Shown: positions 41,137 to 49,857 of the stretch, piece by piece | Layout: each line of letters begins with the position of its first letter | Numbering within the stretch: position 1 is the stretch's first letter | Source of the DNA: Blastococcus aurantiacus | GTDB lineage: Bacteria > Actinomycetota > Actinomycetes > Mycobacteriales > Geodermatophilaceae | Assembly (NCBI RefSeq): GCF_900102425.1 | Contig: NZ_FNBT01000008.1 | Location: forward strand, 62,001-126,000 | Length of the DNA stretch: 64,000 nt | Reading direction: 5' to 3' | Position numbers and translations under genes: made by a program | The notes under the pieces: model-generated | Database searches by the model: none | What the model was told of the DNA's origin: nothing | Seen by the model: the letters and a program-made list of their open reading frames with translations, nothing else

Positions 41137-41606
41137 CCGGACCCCGGCTCACCCACGTCGACGAGGCCGGTGCCGCGCGCATGGTCGACGTCAGCGCCAA
41201 GGAGGTGACCGCGCGCGAGGCGACCGCTGCCGGACGGGTGCTGGTGAGCTCCGAGGTGGTGGCCCTGCTCCGCGGCACGGGCGTGCCGAAGGGCGACGCC
41301 GTCGCAGTGGCGCGGATCGCGGGGATCGCCGGGGCCAAGCGGACGCCGGACCTCGTGCCGCTGTGCCACCCGATCGCGCTGCACGGGGTCACCGTCGACA
41401 TCGAGGTGGCCGACGACGCCGTCGAGATCACCGCGACCGCACGCACCGCGGACCGCACCGGGGTGGAGATGGAGGCGCTCACCGCGGTCACCGTCACCGG
41501 GCTCACGATGATCGACATGGTGAAGGCCGTCGACCCGCGCGCCTCGATCACCGACGTCCGGTTGCTGCGGAAGTCCGGCGGCAAGAGCGGGCTGTGGACG
41601 AGGTGA
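41133..41606 (+). CDS. moaC: Cyclic pyranopterin monophosphate synthase
   Basis: 157 residues. It completes ring formation to cPMP with MoaA (not in this window). THVDEAGAARMVDVSAKEVT, LVPLCHPIALHGV (catalytic Lys/His region), GVEMEALTAVTVTGLT and MVKAVDP are conserved. ATG 41133 overlaps the moeA TGA; its own TGA overlaps the next start (GTGA). Confidence 0.96.
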   Translation: MTGPRLTHVDEAGAARMVDVSAKEVTAREATAAGRVLVSSEVVALLRGTGVPKGDAVAVARIAGIAGAKRTPDLVPLCHPIALHGVTVDIEVADDAVEITATARTADRTGVEMEALTAVTVTGLTMIDMVKAVDPRASITDVRLLRKSGGKSGLWTR

Positions 41607-42103
41607 GCCAGCTGCCGGGGGGCGCGCGTGCACTGGTGGTCACCGCGTCGAACAGGGCCGCCGCCGGGGTCTACGAGGACCGCAGCGGACGGGTGCTGGC
41701 CGCCGGCCTCGCCGAGCTCGGGTTCGGGGTGGAGGGCCCGAAGGTCCTCCCCGACGACGCCGTCGAGATCGAGGACGTGCTGCGCGCGGCGGTGGACGCC
41801 GGCATCGAGGTCGTGCTCACCACCGGCGGCACCGGGCTCTCCCCCACCGACGTCACCCCGGAGGCCACCCGCCGGGTGCTGGAGCGCGAGGCGCCGGGCA
41901 TCGCCGAGGCCGTCCGCCGCTACGGCGCGGACAACGGGGTGCCGACGGCGGTGCTGTCCCGTGGGCTGGCCGGGACAGCGGGTCGCACCCTGATCATCAA
42001 CCTGCCCGGCTCCACCGGCGGCGTGACGGACGCCCTGGCGGTGCTCGGGCCCCTGCTCCCCCACGTCGTCAGCCAGCTGCGCGGCGGGGACCACCCCGCC
42101 TAG
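41603..42103 (+). CDS. mog: MogA/MoaB-family molybdopterin adenylyltransferase
   Basis: 166 residues. It activates molybdopterin with ATP before metal insertion by MoeA. Substrate-binding LTTGGTGLSPTDVTPEAT, PGIAEAVRRYG, and LPGSTGGVTDAL are typical. GTG 41603 overlaps the moaC stop; GTG 41594 is an alternative three codons upstream. Last gene of the rightward cofactor run, converging with a small membrane protein. Confidence 0.93.
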   Translation: MSQLPGGARALVVTASNRAAAGVYEDRSGRVLAAGLAELGFGVEGPKVLPDDAVEIEDVLRAAVDAGIEVVLTTGGTGLSPTDVTPEATRRVLEREAPGIAEAVRRYGADNGVPTAVLSRGLAGTAGRTLIINLPGSTGGVTDALAVLGPLLPHVVSQLRGGDHPA

Positions 42104-42122
42104 CGCGCCCCCCGCCGCGGGC

Positions 42123-42302
42123 TCAGGACCGGTGGCTCCGCCACCCGATCAGTCCGGCGGTGACCACAACCAGCGCTCCGCCGGTCGCGATGCCGTACCC
42201 GGAGGCGTCCTGGTCGGAGAGGGCGACCTGCAGCAGGCCGAGGACGGCGAAGGCACCCCCGGCCCCGACCAGGCCCCGCAGCCGGCTGCCGCGCACGGTC
42301 AT
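42123..42302 (-). CDS. Small two-helix membrane protein, unknown function
   Basis: 59 residues: basic start MTVRGSRLRGL, hydrophobic helix to about 28, short SDQDASGYG turn, second helix about 37-52, basic end WRSHRS. ATG 42302 has GGGAGAGG about 6 nt upstream. It lies downstream of fdhD on the same strand, 59 bp away. No family recognised. Confidence 0.65.
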   Translation of the reverse strand: MTVRGSRLRGLVGAGGAFAVLGLLQVALSDQDASGYGIATGGALVVVTAGLIGWRSHRS

Positions 42303-42361
42303 CCCCACCTCTCCCGGTCGCGCCACCCCGACCTCGCGGCCACCGTAGCGCCGGAGGACGC

Positions 42362-43192
42362 CTACGCGGGGAGGACGATCCGCTCCGTGCGGGTGTAGAC
42401 GTTGCAGCCGTCGCCACGCAGGAAGCCCACCAGCGTGATGCCCACCTCGCGGGCCAGCTCCACCGCCAGGGACGACGGCGCGGAGACGGCCGCGAGCACC
42501 GGGATGCCGGCCATCGCCGCCTTCTGCGTCAGCTCGAAGCTGGCCCGCCCGCTCACCATCAGCACCTGACCGGCCAGGGGCAGTCGGCCCGCGCGGACGC
42601 CGTCCCCGATGACCTTGTCCACCGCGTTGTGCCGGCCGACGTCCTCCCGCAGGGCGACCAGCCCGCCGTCCCCGGTGAACAGCCCGGCGGCGTGCAGCCC
42701 CCCGGTCTTGTCGAAGACCTCCTGCTCCGCGCGCAGCCGGTCGGGCAGCGCCAGCAGAGTGCCCAGCGGCAACCGGAGCGCGTCCGCCGCGACGTCGTGC
42801 ACCGTCTTCGTGCGGATGGCGTCGATGCTGGCCTTGCCGCAGACGCCGCAGGAGCTGGACGTGTAGAAGTTCCGTTCCAGGCCGGTGTCCGGGATGGGGA
42901 CGCCGGGCGCGAGGTCGACGTCCACCACGTTGTAGGTGTTCCGTCCGTCGGCGTCGACGGAGTCGCAGTAGCGGAGTCCGGCGATGTCGTCGGGGCCGCC
43001 GATGACGCCCTCGGTGGCCAGGAAGCCGTGCACCAGGTCGAAGTCGTCCCCCGGCGTGCGCATGGTGACCGCCAGCGGAGTCCCGGCCAGCCGGATCTCC
43101 AGCGGCTCCTCGGCCGCCACCGTGTCGGGTCGGGTGTTGCGCTGCGCGCCGCGGATGCGCAGCACCGGCGTCCGGCTGGTGACTCGTCCCAC
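42362..43192 (-). CDS. fdhD: Formate dehydrogenase accessory sulfurtransferase FdhD
   Basis: 276 residues. It delivers sulfur to the Mo/W-bisPGD cofactor of formate dehydrogenase. The active CxxC is in SSSCGVCGKASI near 118; EEPLEIRL near the start, HAAGLF, REDVGRHNAVDK and SGRASFELTQKA are conserved. GTG 43192 follows a TACCGT -10 (43205-43200 on the minus strand) by 7 nt, a leaderless layout; GTG 43210 is possible. Divergent from mobA within the molybdenum cluster, so a molybdo-formate dehydrogenase is expected elsewhere. Confidence 0.94.
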   Translation of the reverse strand: MGRVTSRTPVLRIRGAQRNTRPDTVAAEEPLEIRLAGTPLAVTMRTPGDDFDLVHGFLATEGVIGGPDDIAGLRYCDSVDADGRNTYNVVDVDLAPGVPIPDTGLERNFYTSSSCGVCGKASIDAIRTKTVHDVAADALRLPLGTLLALPDRLRAEQEVFDKTGGLHAAGLFTGDGGLVALREDVGRHNAVDKVIGDGVRAGRLPLAGQVLMVSGRASFELTQKAAMAGIPVLAAVSAPSSLAVELAREVGITLVGFLRGDGCNVYTRTERIVLPA

Positions 43193-43228
43193 GGCAGCGA
43201 CGGTACCCACGACCCCTACGGTGACGCC
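43193..43228. promoter_or_regulatory. Compact divergent promoter, fdhD / mobA
   Basis: Only 36 bp separate the two starts. A minus-strand -10 TACCGT (43200-43205) ends 7 nt before the fdhD GTG and a plus-strand -10 TACGGT (43217-43222) ends 6 nt before the mobA GTG. Both mRNAs would be leaderless and their promoters must overlap, so expression is probably linked or mutually exclusive. Confidence 0.6.
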
Positions 43229-43819
43229 GTGGACCAGCTGCCCCCGTACACCGCCCTGGTGCTGGCCGGTGGTCGCGCGGCCCGGCTGGGCGGGCAGGCC
43301 AAGCCGCAGCTCGAGGTCGGCGGGCGCACCATGCTCGCCGCCGTGCTCGGCGCGGTCGCCGACGCCGAGCGGCGCGTCGTGGTGGGTCCGCCGCAGCCGG
43401 TGCCCGAGGACGTCGTCGTCGTCCGCGAGCAGCCGCCCGGCGGTGGACCCGTGGCGGCACTGAGTGCGGGACTGCCGGCGGTGGACAGCGACGTGGTCGC
43501 CCTGCTGGCCGGGGATCTGCCCTTCCTCTCCGCCGGGCTGGTCGCCCAGCTGCGTGACCGGCTGGCCGGCGACGGCGTCCTGGTCGTCGACGACGGCGGC
43601 CGGGACCAGTTCCTGCTGGGTGTGTGGCGGACGGCGTCCCTGCGGGCAGCCCTGCCCGGCGCCGAGGGGCCGACGTCGCTGCGGCGGGTGCTGGCCCCGC
43701 TCTCCGTGGACCGGCTCCGCCCGACGGTCCCCCCGGGCACGCCGCCGCCGTGGCTGGACTGCGACACCCCTGCCGATCTCGCCCGGGCCCGCGCGGTAGC
43801 CGCCGACCTCGACGGGTAG
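43229..43819 (+). CDS. mobA: Molybdenum cofactor guanylyltransferase
   Basis: 196 residues. A GTP-binding nucleotidyltransferase that forms molybdopterin guanine dinucleotide. Start VLAGGRAARLGGQAKPQLEVGG (LAGG-x2-R-x-G-x2-K), then LLAGDLPFLS with the metal Asp and WLDCDTPADLARA at the end. GTG 43229, leaderless as described for the fdhD/mobA region. MGD use fits FdhD and formate dehydrogenase. Confidence 0.92.
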   Translation: MDQLPPYTALVLAGGRAARLGGQAKPQLEVGGRTMLAAVLGAVADAERRVVVGPPQPVPEDVVVVREQPPGGGPVAALSAGLPAVDSDVVALLAGDLPFLSAGLVAQLRDRLAGDGVLVVDDGGRDQFLLGVWRTASLRAALPGAEGPTSLRRVLAPLSVDRLRPTVPPGTPPPWLDCDTPADLARARAVAADLDG

Positions 43820-43828
43820 GGGCCGGTC

Positions 43829-44491
43829 ATGCGCATCGTCATCGCCGGCGCCCACGGCCAGGTCGCCCGTCGGCTCGGCCGCCTGCTGTCCGGCCGCGGG
43901 GACACCGTCGTGGGCATCATCCGGAACCCCGACCACGCCGCGGACCTGGAGAGCGACGGCGTCCGGCCCGCGGTCCTCGACCTCGAGTCCACCACCGTGG
44001 AGGAGCTCGCGGACGTGGTGCGCGACGCCGACGCCGTCGTGTTCGCCGCCGGTGCGGGCCCGGGCAGCGGAGAGGCCCGCAAGCACACCGTCGACCACGG
44101 CGCCGCCGTCCTGCTGGCCGACGCCGCGGAGCGAGCCGGCGTGCGCCCCTACGTGCTCGTCTCGTCCATGGGCGTCGAGCAGGCCCGCGAGGGGACGCCG
44201 CAAGGGGTGGACCCGGTGATGGCCGTATACCTGCAGGCCAAGCTGCGCGCCGAGGACGCGGTGCTCCCGCGGGAGGCGCTGTCCACCACGGTTCTGCGAC
44301 CGGGAGGGCTCACCGACGACCCCGGCACCGGCCGGGTGACCCTGGGCCACGGCATCGGTTACGGCAGCGTGCCCCGGGACGACGTCGCCGCCGTGCTCGT
44401 GGCGCTGCTCGACGCCCGGCGCGACGGCGCCGTGGTCGAGCTCGTCGGCGGCGACACCCCGATCGCCGAGGCGGTCCGCGACGCGACGTGA
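43829..44491 (+). CDS. NAD(P)-binding SDR-like protein (NmrA/YwnB type)
   Basis: 220 residues, atypical SDR. Rossmann loop AGAHGQVARRLGRLL at residue 6, D59-like LDLESTTVEEL, VVFAAGAGPGS, VSSMGVEQA and YLQAKLRAEDA (a YxxxK in a variant position). Family members bind NAD(P) and often act as flavin reductases or redox-sensing regulators; the role here is unknown. It starts 9 nt after mobA and is probably cotranscribed. Its stop TGA overlaps the first base of a nested-hairpin element, which would be its terminator. Confidence 0.83.
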   Translation: MRIVIAGAHGQVARRLGRLLSGRGDTVVGIIRNPDHAADLESDGVRPAVLDLESTTVEELADVVRDADAVVFAAGAGPGSGEARKHTVDHGAAVLLADAAERAGVRPYVLVSSMGVEQAREGTPQGVDPVMAVYLQAKLRAEDAVLPREALSTTVLRPGGLTDDPGTGRVTLGHGIGYGSVPRDDVAAVLVALLDARRDGAVVELVGGDTPIAEAVRDAT

Positions 44492-44556
44492 TGGAACGGC
44501 CAGCTGCAGGGTCCCGCCGCGAGTCTGCGAGCGGTGGGGGGCAGCGGGTCCTTCTT
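44490..44556. repeat. Nested-hairpin element between convergent SDR gene and truA
   Basis: Fills the whole gap: GATGGAACGGCC starts inside the SDR TGA and GGGTCCTTCTT runs to the truA TAG. Outer stem GCTGC/GCAGC plus GGCC/GG-T-CC; inner CCCGCCGC/GCGGTGGG with one G-T pair; loop GAGTCTGCGA. This copy shows both ends of the element touching stop codons. Confidence 0.8.
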
Positions 44557-45513
44557 CTAGGAGCGGCGGGCGCGGGTGAGCAGGGCGCGGTCGGCCAGCA
44601 TGTCGTCGGGCGGGTAGTCGACGCGGACCAGCGTCAGCCCGCCGGCCGGGGCCACCGGTACCTCGCTGGCCCGCTCGTCGCGGGAGAGCAGCCCGGCGGG
44701 CCAGTCGGGGGTGCGCCGCCCCTCGCCCACCGCCGTCAGCGCACCCACGAGGCTGCGCACCATCGAGTGGCAGAAGGCGTCGGCCGAGGCGGAGATCGTC
44801 ACCAGCTCACCGGTGCGGACGACGTCCAGGGCGAGCAGGGTGCGGATGGTCGTGGCGCCCTCGCGGCGGCGGCAGTAGGCGGCGAAGTCGTGCTCGCCCA
44901 GCAGCAGCGCCGCCGCCGCTGCCATTGCGCCGGCGTCGAGCGTGCGCGGCCAGGCGACGGTGTCGGCCCGCCGCAGCGGCGGTGGACCCCAGACGGCGTC
45001 GGTCAGCCGGTAGACGTAGTGCCGGCCCAGGGCGGCGAACCGGGCGTCGAAGTCCGGATGCGCCTCCACCACTGCGGGGACCGCGATGTCCGGCGGCAGG
45101 ACCCCCCGGAGCCGCCGCACCAGTCGGTCCCGGTGCTCGTCCCACACCGCGCCCGGGACGTCGCAGTGAGAGACCTGGCCGGTGGCGTGGACGCCCGCGT
45201 CGGTGCGCCCGGCGACGGTCAGCTCGACCGGGGTCCGGAGCACGGTCCCGAGGGCCTGCTCGAGGTCTCCCTGGACCGTGCGCTGCGCCGGCTGGCGGGC
45301 CCAGCCGTGCAGCGCGGTGCCGTCGTAGCTGACCGACAGACGAAGACGGACGAGCCCGCCACCGGTGTCGGTGACGGGCTCGCCCGGGTGTTCGGTGTTC
45401 AGCGTTGTCGCAGCGTCAGCGCGGGTCGGGAGCCGACTCGCCGCCGGGGGCGTGCAGGCTCGCGGTGGCCGCGTCGCCCTGCTCCGCGGCGTTGACCTCG
45501 GCCGCGGCCGCAT
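44557..45513 (-). CDS. truA: tRNA pseudouridine(38-40) synthase
   Basis: Isomerises U38-U40 in tRNA anticodon arms. The TruA fold starts with [19 protein letters not shown]; catalytic Asp in [20 protein letters not shown] and [13 protein letters not shown] follow. The start is uncertain. The only ATG/GTG/TTG in frame is ATG 45513 (GGAG 8 nt upstream), giving 318 residues and a 98-nt overlap with the preceding acidic ORF, but those first ~40 codons read like a shadow frame. A CTG at 45399 would give a normal 280-residue TruA. It follows rplQ as in many actinobacteria. Confidence 0.9.
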   Translation of the reverse strand: MRPRPRSTPRSRATRPPRACTPPAASRLPTRADAATTLNTEHPGEPVTDTGGGLVRLRLSVSYDGTALHGWARQPAQRTVQGDLEQALGTVLRTPVELTVAGRTDAGVHATGQVSHCDVPGAVWDEHRDRLVRRLRGVLPPDIAVPAVVEAHPDFDARFAALGRHYVYRLTDAVWGPPPLRRADTVAWPRTLDAGAMAAAAALLLGEHDFAAYCRRREGATTIRTLLALDVVRTGELVTISASADAFCHSMVRSLVGALTAVGEGRRTPDWPAGLLSRDERASEVPVAPAGGLTLVRVDYPPDDMLADRALLTRARRS

Positions 45514-45799
45514 CGGCGAGCTCCGGCGAGATGTTGTCGCCCTCGACGACGACGCCGTTCTCCGCGGTGGGCTGCCGGTCGACGGCGCCGTCGTCCTGGC
45601 GCTCGCCGTCGGGGTTGAAGACGTCGGTGACGACCTGCTGGGCCTCGTCGGTGACGCTGCCGTCGGTCACCGCCGGGGAGGTGTCCCCGCCGGGTCCGGT
45701 GGTCTCGCCCTCGAAGGTCGCGCCCTGGTCGCCGCCGCCGGCGTTCACACCCGCAGCGCCGGCACCGGGCTCAGGCCCGGTACCCGTGGAGCTGGTCAC
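45416..45799 (-). CDS. Acidic low-complexity protein between rplQ and truA, unknown function
   Basis: 127 residues, strongly acidic and rich in Gly, Ala, Asp and Thr, with no hydrophobic core: predicted disordered. Segments include [18 protein letters not shown] and [18 protein letters not shown] 45799 overlaps the rplQ TGA (GTGA), the usual sign of a real coupled gene in this region, and third positions are G/C-rich. It overlaps the putative 5' end of truA in another frame. No family recognised; it could be a lineage-specific ribosome-operon protein. Confidence 0.6.
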   Translation of the reverse strand: MTSSTGTGPEPGAGAAGVNAGGGDQGATFEGETTGPGGDTSPAVTDGSVTDEAQQVVTDVFNPDGERQDDGAVDRQPTAENGVVVEGDNISPELADAAAAEVNAAEQGDAATASLHAPGGESAPDPR

Positions 45800-46413
45800 T
45801 TGGCGTCCGTCTCGGGCTCGGCCTCCGCGACGGCCTCGGCCTCGTCGGCGACGACCGCGTCGGCCTCGTCGGGGGCGGCGACCGCGTCGGCCTCGTCCGG
45901 AGTGGCGACTGCGTCCGCGTCCGCGGAGTCGTCGGCCAGGGCCGGCTCGACGGCGTCGGCGGTGACCTCACCGGAGGCGGCGGCAGCACCGGCGCCGGTG
46001 GCGAACTGCGTGCCACGGGCGCGCTCGGCCTCGCCGACGGCCTGCTGCCCGACGGTCAGCGCCTCGACCAGCTCGATGACGGCCATCGGGGCGTTGTCGC
46101 CCTTGCGCGGGCCGACCTTGGTGATGCGGGTGTAGCCGCCCGGCCGGTTCGCGAAGCGCGGACCGATCTCGGCGAAGAGCGTGTGGACGACGTCCTTGTC
46201 CCGGATGACGGTCATCACCTGGCGACGGGAGTGCAGGTCACCACGCTTCGCGAAGCTGACCAGCTTCTCGGCGTAGGGGCGCAGCCGCTTGGCCTTGGCC
46301 TCGGTGGTCGTGATCCGCCCGTGCTCGAACAGCGACGTGGCCAGGTTGGCCAGCATCAGCCGCTGGTGCGCGGGGGATCCGCCGAGACGGGGACCCTTGG
46401 TGGGGGTGGGCAT
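45796..46413 (-). CDS. rplQ: 50S ribosomal protein L17 with long acidic tail
   Basis: 205 residues; the conserved L17 core ([20 protein letters not shown] to [15 protein letters not shown]) takes about 118. The remaining ~85 residues are an Ala/Asp/Glu low-complexity tail with near-repeats of PDEADAV(A/V)A. Long L17 tails are known in actinobacteria, but this one is highly repetitive. It follows rpoA after 126 bp containing a nested-hairpin element and overlaps the next gene. Confidence 0.96.
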   Translation of the reverse strand: MPTPTKGPRLGGSPAHQRLMLANLATSLFEHGRITTTEAKAKRLRPYAEKLVSFAKRGDLHSRRQVMTVIRDKDVVHTLFAEIGPRFANRPGGYTRITKVGPRKGDNAPMAVIELVEALTVGQQAVGEAERARGTQFATGAGAAAASGEVTADAVEPALADDSADADAVATPDEADAVAAPDEADAVVADEAEAVAEAEPETDAK

Positions 46414-46469
46414 GTCGGTCCTTCCTCAGGCTGCCGGCCGGTGCGAGGGGCGGCTGCGTTCATGGTGAC

Positions 46470-46539
46470 GTGCTGGAGTGGCCCCCTCGCAGGGCCCCGC
46501 CGCGAGCGTGCGAGCGGTGGGGGGCGAGGGGGCCCTTCC
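46470..46539. repeat. Nested-hairpin element between rpoA and rplQ
   Basis: Outer perfect 11-bp stem GGCCCCCTCGC (46480-46490) with GCGAGGGGGCC (46524-46534); inner CCCCGCCGC/GCGGTGGGG with one G-T pair; loop GAGCGTGCGA. The GGCCCTTCC end abuts the rpoA TGA (46540-46542). It lies inside the alpha operon. Confidence 0.8.
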
Positions 46540-47619
46540 TCAGAGCTGCTCGGTCTCCTGGTAGGAGCCCTCGTCGTACTGGGGCTGCTGCTCGTAGCCG
46601 GGGGCGAACTCGCCGGTGCCCTGGTAGGCGTCGGTCTCGTAGCCCTCGTCGTAGCTCTCGATGGAGGTCGGGATGAATCCGGGCGGGCTGTCCTTGAGGG
46701 CCAGGCCCATGGCCGCGAGCTTCATCTTGACCTCGTCGATCGACTTCGCACCGAAGTTGCGGATGTCGAGCAGGTCGGCCTCGGAGCGGGTGACGAGCTC
46801 ACCGACGGTGTGCACGCCCTCGCGCTTGAGGCAGTTGTAGGACCGGACGGTGAGGTCCATGTCCTCGATCGGCATCGAGAAGTTCGCGATGTCGGCGGCC
46901 TCGGCCGGGCTCGGCCCGACCTCGATGCCCTCGGCGTCGACGTTCAGCTCGCGCAGCAGACCGAACAGCTCGACCAGCGTCGACCCGGCCGACGCGATGG
47001 CGTCGCGGGGGGCGATGGAGGGCTTGGTCTCGACGTCGACCACGAGGCGGTCGAAGTCGGTGCGCTGCTCGACACGGGTCGCCTCGACGGCGTAGGTGAC
47101 CTTGAGGACCGGCGAGTAGATCGAGTCGACGGGGATGCGACCGATCTCCTGGCCGGGCTGCTTGTTCTGCGGCGCGGGGACGTAGCCGCGACCGCGCTCG
47201 ACGACGAGCTCCACCTCGAGGCGGCCCTTGCCGTTGAGCGTGGCGATGTGCAGGTCGGGGTTGTGCACCTCGACACCGGCCGGCGGCGCGATGTCCGCGG
47301 CAGTGACCTCACCGGGGCCCTGCTTGCGCAGGTACATGGTCACCGGCTCGTCGGAGTCGGAGCTGACGACCAGGCCTTTGAGGTTGAGGATGAGCTCGGT
47401 GACGTCCTCCTTGACGCCCGGCACGGTGGTGAACTCGTGCAGGGTGCCCTCGATGCGGATGCTGGTGACAGCAGCGCCGGGGATCGAGGACAGCAGCGTG
47501 CGCCGCAGGGAGTTGCCGAGGGTGTAGCCGAAGCCAGGCTCGAGCGGCTCGATGACGAACCGCGAGCGCATCTCCGAGATGGTCTCCTCGGTGAGCGTGG
47601 GGCGCTGTGCGATGAGCAT
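46540..47619 (-). CDS. rpoA: RNA polymerase alpha subunit
   Basis: 359 residues. N-terminal domain: [35 protein letters not shown] (dimer interface), KGRGYVPA-like [13 protein letters not shown]-terminal domain (about 245-315) with [20 protein letters not shown] and [13 protein letters not shown]. The last ~40 residues are a Tyr/Gln/Glu-rich tail beyond the usual fold. ATG 47619 has AAGGAG 6 nt upstream. Confidence 0.98.
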   Translation of the reverse strand: MLIAQRPTLTEETISEMRSRFVIEPLEPGFGYTLGNSLRRTLLSSIPGAAVTSIRIEGTLHEFTTVPGVKEDVTELILNLKGLVVSSDSDEPVTMYLRKQGPGEVTAADIAPPAGVEVHNPDLHIATLNGKGRLEVELVVERGRGYVPAPQNKQPGQEIGRIPVDSIYSPVLKVTYAVEATRVEQRTDFDRLVVDVETKPSIAPRDAIASAGSTLVELFGLLRELNVDAEGIEVGPSPAEAADIANFSMPIEDMDLTVRSYNCLKREGVHTVGELVTRSEADLLDIRNFGAKSIDEVKMKLAAMGLALKDSPPGFIPTSIESYDEGYETDAYQGTGEFAPGYEQQPQYDEGSYQETEQL

Positions 47620-47673
47620 GAGATCTCCTTCAGGTCCTCCGGCGACCGCCATATGACGCCGTGAGGGGTGGTG

Positions 47674-47708
47674 CCGGCGGGGCGGACATCTGTCCGCCCG
47701 CCCCGCCG
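47674..47708. promoter_or_regulatory. Hairpin in the rpsD-rpoA intergenic region
   Basis: CGGCGGGGC-GGAC pairs with GTCC and GCCCCGCCG around loop ATCT, with a 3-4 nt bulge on one side. It starts about 10 nt after the rpsD stop. Being inside the alpha operon, it may attenuate or process the transcript between S4 and alpha. Confidence 0.6.
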
Positions 47709-47717
47709 TCGAACTGC

Positions 47718-48344
47718 TTACTTGGAGTAGAGCTCCACGATCAGCTGCTCCTGGACCGGGGTGTCGATCACCTGACGGGCCGGGATGTTGTGCACGAGCA
47801 CGCGCAGCTGGCTGCTGATGACCTCGAGCCACGGGGGCACGGGACGCTCGCCGGCGCGGGCCTGGGCGATCTCGAACGGCAGCATCGTGCGCGACTTCTC
47901 GGCCACCTCGACGATGTCGTTCTCGGTCACCCGGTAGGACGGGATGTCGACCTTGCGGCCGTTCACCCGGATGTGGCCGTGGCGCACCAGCTGGCGGGCC
48001 ATGTCGCGGGACTCGGCGAAGCCGGCCCGGTAGACCACGTTGTCGAGGCGGGACTCCAGGATCTGGAGCAGGACCTCACCGGTCTTGCCGCTCTTGCGGT
48101 TGGCCTCTTCGTAGTAACCGCGGAACTGCTTCTCCAGCACGCCGTAGATGCGGCGGGCCTTCTGCTTCTCACGGAGCTGGAGCAGGTACTCGCTGTCCTT
48201 GGTGCGGCCGCGGCCGTGCTCGCCCGGCGGGTAGGGCCGGATCTCGATCGGGCACTTCGCGGACTCGCACTTGCTGCCCTTGAGGAACAGCTTCATCTTC
48301 TCGCGCCGGCACAGGCGGCAGTCGGCTCCGGTGTAACGGGCCAC
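47718..48344 (-). CDS. rpsD: 30S ribosomal protein S4
   Basis: 208 residues. The N-terminal zinc site is intact (C9, C12, C26, C31 in CRLCRREK and KCESAKC), so this is the zinc-binding form. S4 RNA-binding domain: [43 protein letters not shown]. Order rpsM-rpsK-rpsD-rpoA-rplQ is the standard alpha operon. Confidence 0.98.
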   Translation of the reverse strand: MARYTGADCRLCRREKMKLFLKGSKCESAKCPIEIRPYPPGEHGRGRTKDSEYLLQLREKQKARRIYGVLEKQFRGYYEEANRKSGKTGEVLLQILESRLDNVVYRAGFAESRDMARQLVRHGHIRVNGRKVDIPSYRVTENDIVEVAEKSRTMLPFEIAQARAGERPVPPWLEVISSQLRVLVHNIPARQVIDTPVQEQLIVELYSK

Positions 48345-48379
48345 GTCAAATACTCCTAGATCGTCTCGTCAAGAACCGG

Positions 48380-48787
48380 TCAGACCCGGCGGCGCTTCTT
48401 GGGGCGGCAGCCGTTGTGCGGCTGCGGCGTCACGTCCTGGATCTGCCCGACCTCGAGGCCCGTGGCCTGCAGGGAGCGGATGGCCGTCTCGCGACCGGAG
48501 CCAGGGCCCTTCACGAAGACGTCGACCTTGCGCATGCCGTGCTCCTGTGCCTTGCGCGCGGCGTTCTCGGCAGCCATCTGCGCCGCGAACGGCGTGGACT
48601 TGCGCGAGCCCTTGAAGCCGACGTGGCCGGCGGAAGCCCAGCTGATCACATTCCCGGCCGGGTCGGTGATCGACACGATCGTGTTGTTGAACGTGCTCTT
48701 GATGTGCGCGGCGCCGTGGGCGACGTTCTTCTTCTCCTTGCGGCGGACCTTCTTGGCACCAGCCGCGGTGCGAGCCCTGGGAGGCAT
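48380..48787 (-). CDS. rpsK: 30S ribosomal protein S11
   Basis: 135 residues: [66 protein letters not shown]. Full length, 118 bp after rpsM in the alpha operon; that gap shows no gene. Confidence 0.98.
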   Translation of the reverse strand: MPPRARTAAGAKKVRRKEKKNVAHGAAHIKSTFNNTIVSITDPAGNVISWASAGHVGFKGSRKSTPFAAQMAAENAARKAQEHGMRKVDVFVKGPGSGRETAIRSLQATGLEVGQIQDVTPQPHNGCRPKKRRRV

Positions 48788-48905
48788 GTCTCTCCGGTTC
48801 CTTCAGTTGCTGTGGCCTGGGGGTGCTGCCGCGAGGCAGCGCACGCCGGGTGCTGTCACTCCCGCCCTCACGGGTCGCTGTGACGGCACGTCGACGTGCT
48901 GTGGA

Positions 48906-49280
48906 TCAGCGAGCCTTCTTCTTGCCCGCGATGGTCTTGCGCGGGCCCTTGCTCGAGCGCGCGTTGGTCTTGGTGCGCTGGCCGTGGACGGGGAGCCCAC
49001 GACGGTGACGCAGCCCCTGGTAGCAGCCGATCTCCACCTTGCGGCGGATGTCGGCGGCCACCTCGCGGCGCAGGTCACCCTCGACGCGGAAGTGCTCGTC
49101 GATGTAGTCACGGAGCTTCAGCAGGTCCTCGTCGCCGAGGTCCTTGACGCGCAGGTCCGGGCTGACGCCCGTCGCGGCCAGGGTCTCCTTGGCGTGGGTC
49201 TTGCCGATGCCGTAGATGTAGGTGAGCGCGACCTCCAACCGCTTCTCGCGGGGAAGGTCGACGCCTGCCAGTCGTGCCAT
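48906..49280 (-). CDS. rpsM: 30S ribosomal protein S13
   Basis: 124 residues: [57 protein letters not shown] and a basic tail ending GKKKAR. ATG 49280; the longer frame to 49370 overlaps rpmJ and was rejected. It starts 14 nt after rpmJ. Confidence 0.97.
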   Translation of the reverse strand: MARLAGVDLPREKRLEVALTYIYGIGKTHAKETLAATGVSPDLRVKDLGDEDLLKLRDYIDEHFRVEGDLRREVAADIRRKVEIGCYQGLRHRRGLPVHGQRTKTNARSSKGPRKTIAGKKKAR

Positions 49281-49294
49281 GTTCAGGTACTCCC

Positions 49295-49408
49295 TCAGCC
49301 CTGGCGCTGCTTGTGCCGGGCGTTGTCGCAGATGACCATGACCCGGCCGTGCCGGCGGATCACCTTGCACTTGTCACAGATCTTCTTCACCGACGGCTGG
49401 ACCTTCAC
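49295..49408 (-). CDS. rpmJ: 50S ribosomal protein L36
   Basis: 37 residues, too short for many ORF lists. GTG 49408: [20 protein letters not shown] then [17 protein letters not shown]. The zinc ligands CxxC, C and H are all present ([13 protein letters not shown]). It sits between infA (71 bp upstream) and rpsM as in other actinobacteria. Confidence 0.96.
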   Translation of the reverse strand: MKVQPSVKKICDKCKVIRRHGRVMVICDNARHKQRQG

Positions 49409-49479
49409 CGGTGCCGCCCCTCATTCCTCGATCGTGTGCCGGCCGCGTCTCTGCCGGTGGGCAGTCGCTGGCCGAGCGG

Positions 49480-49701
49480 TTACTTGTAGCGGTAGACGAT
49501 GCGACCGCGCGTCAGGTCGTAGGGCGAGAGCTCCACGACCACGCGGTCCTCGGGCAGGATGCGGATGTAGTGCTGACGCATCTTGCCGCTGATGTGGGCG
49601 AGCACCCGGTGCCCGTTCTGCAGTTCGACCCGGAACATCGCGTTGGGCAGCGGCTCGACGACGCGACCCTCGACCTCGATGGCCCCGTCTTTCTTCGCCA
49701 T
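49480..49701 (-). CDS. infA: Translation initiation factor IF-1
   Basis: 73 residues, a single S1-like OB fold: [54 protein letters not shown]. First gene of the infA-rpmJ-rpsM-rpsK-rpsD-rpoA-rplQ operon, with its own clear promoter about 175 bp upstream. Confidence 0.97.
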   Translation of the reverse strand: MAKKDGAIEVEGRVVEPLPNAMFRVELQNGHRVLAHISGKMRQHYIRILPEDRVVVELSPYDLTRGRIVYRYK

Positions 49702-49857
49702 GCCCTACACGCACTCCTTGACTCGGTGGTACTCGTACCTCGCTCCTGCGCCCACGGGTGGACCCGGGGCGACGAGCTCGGTGATTGCAGAACAGGTGGT
49801 GCAGGCGCTGTCGCAGAGGGCGTTCCCCGTCACGCGGCCACAGCACGACGAAAGAAC

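Noticed and set aside
41603..42103. Second moaC-like start reading from 41363
   Set aside because: The upstream extension is the shadow of moaC; the GTGA overlap at 41603 fixes the start.
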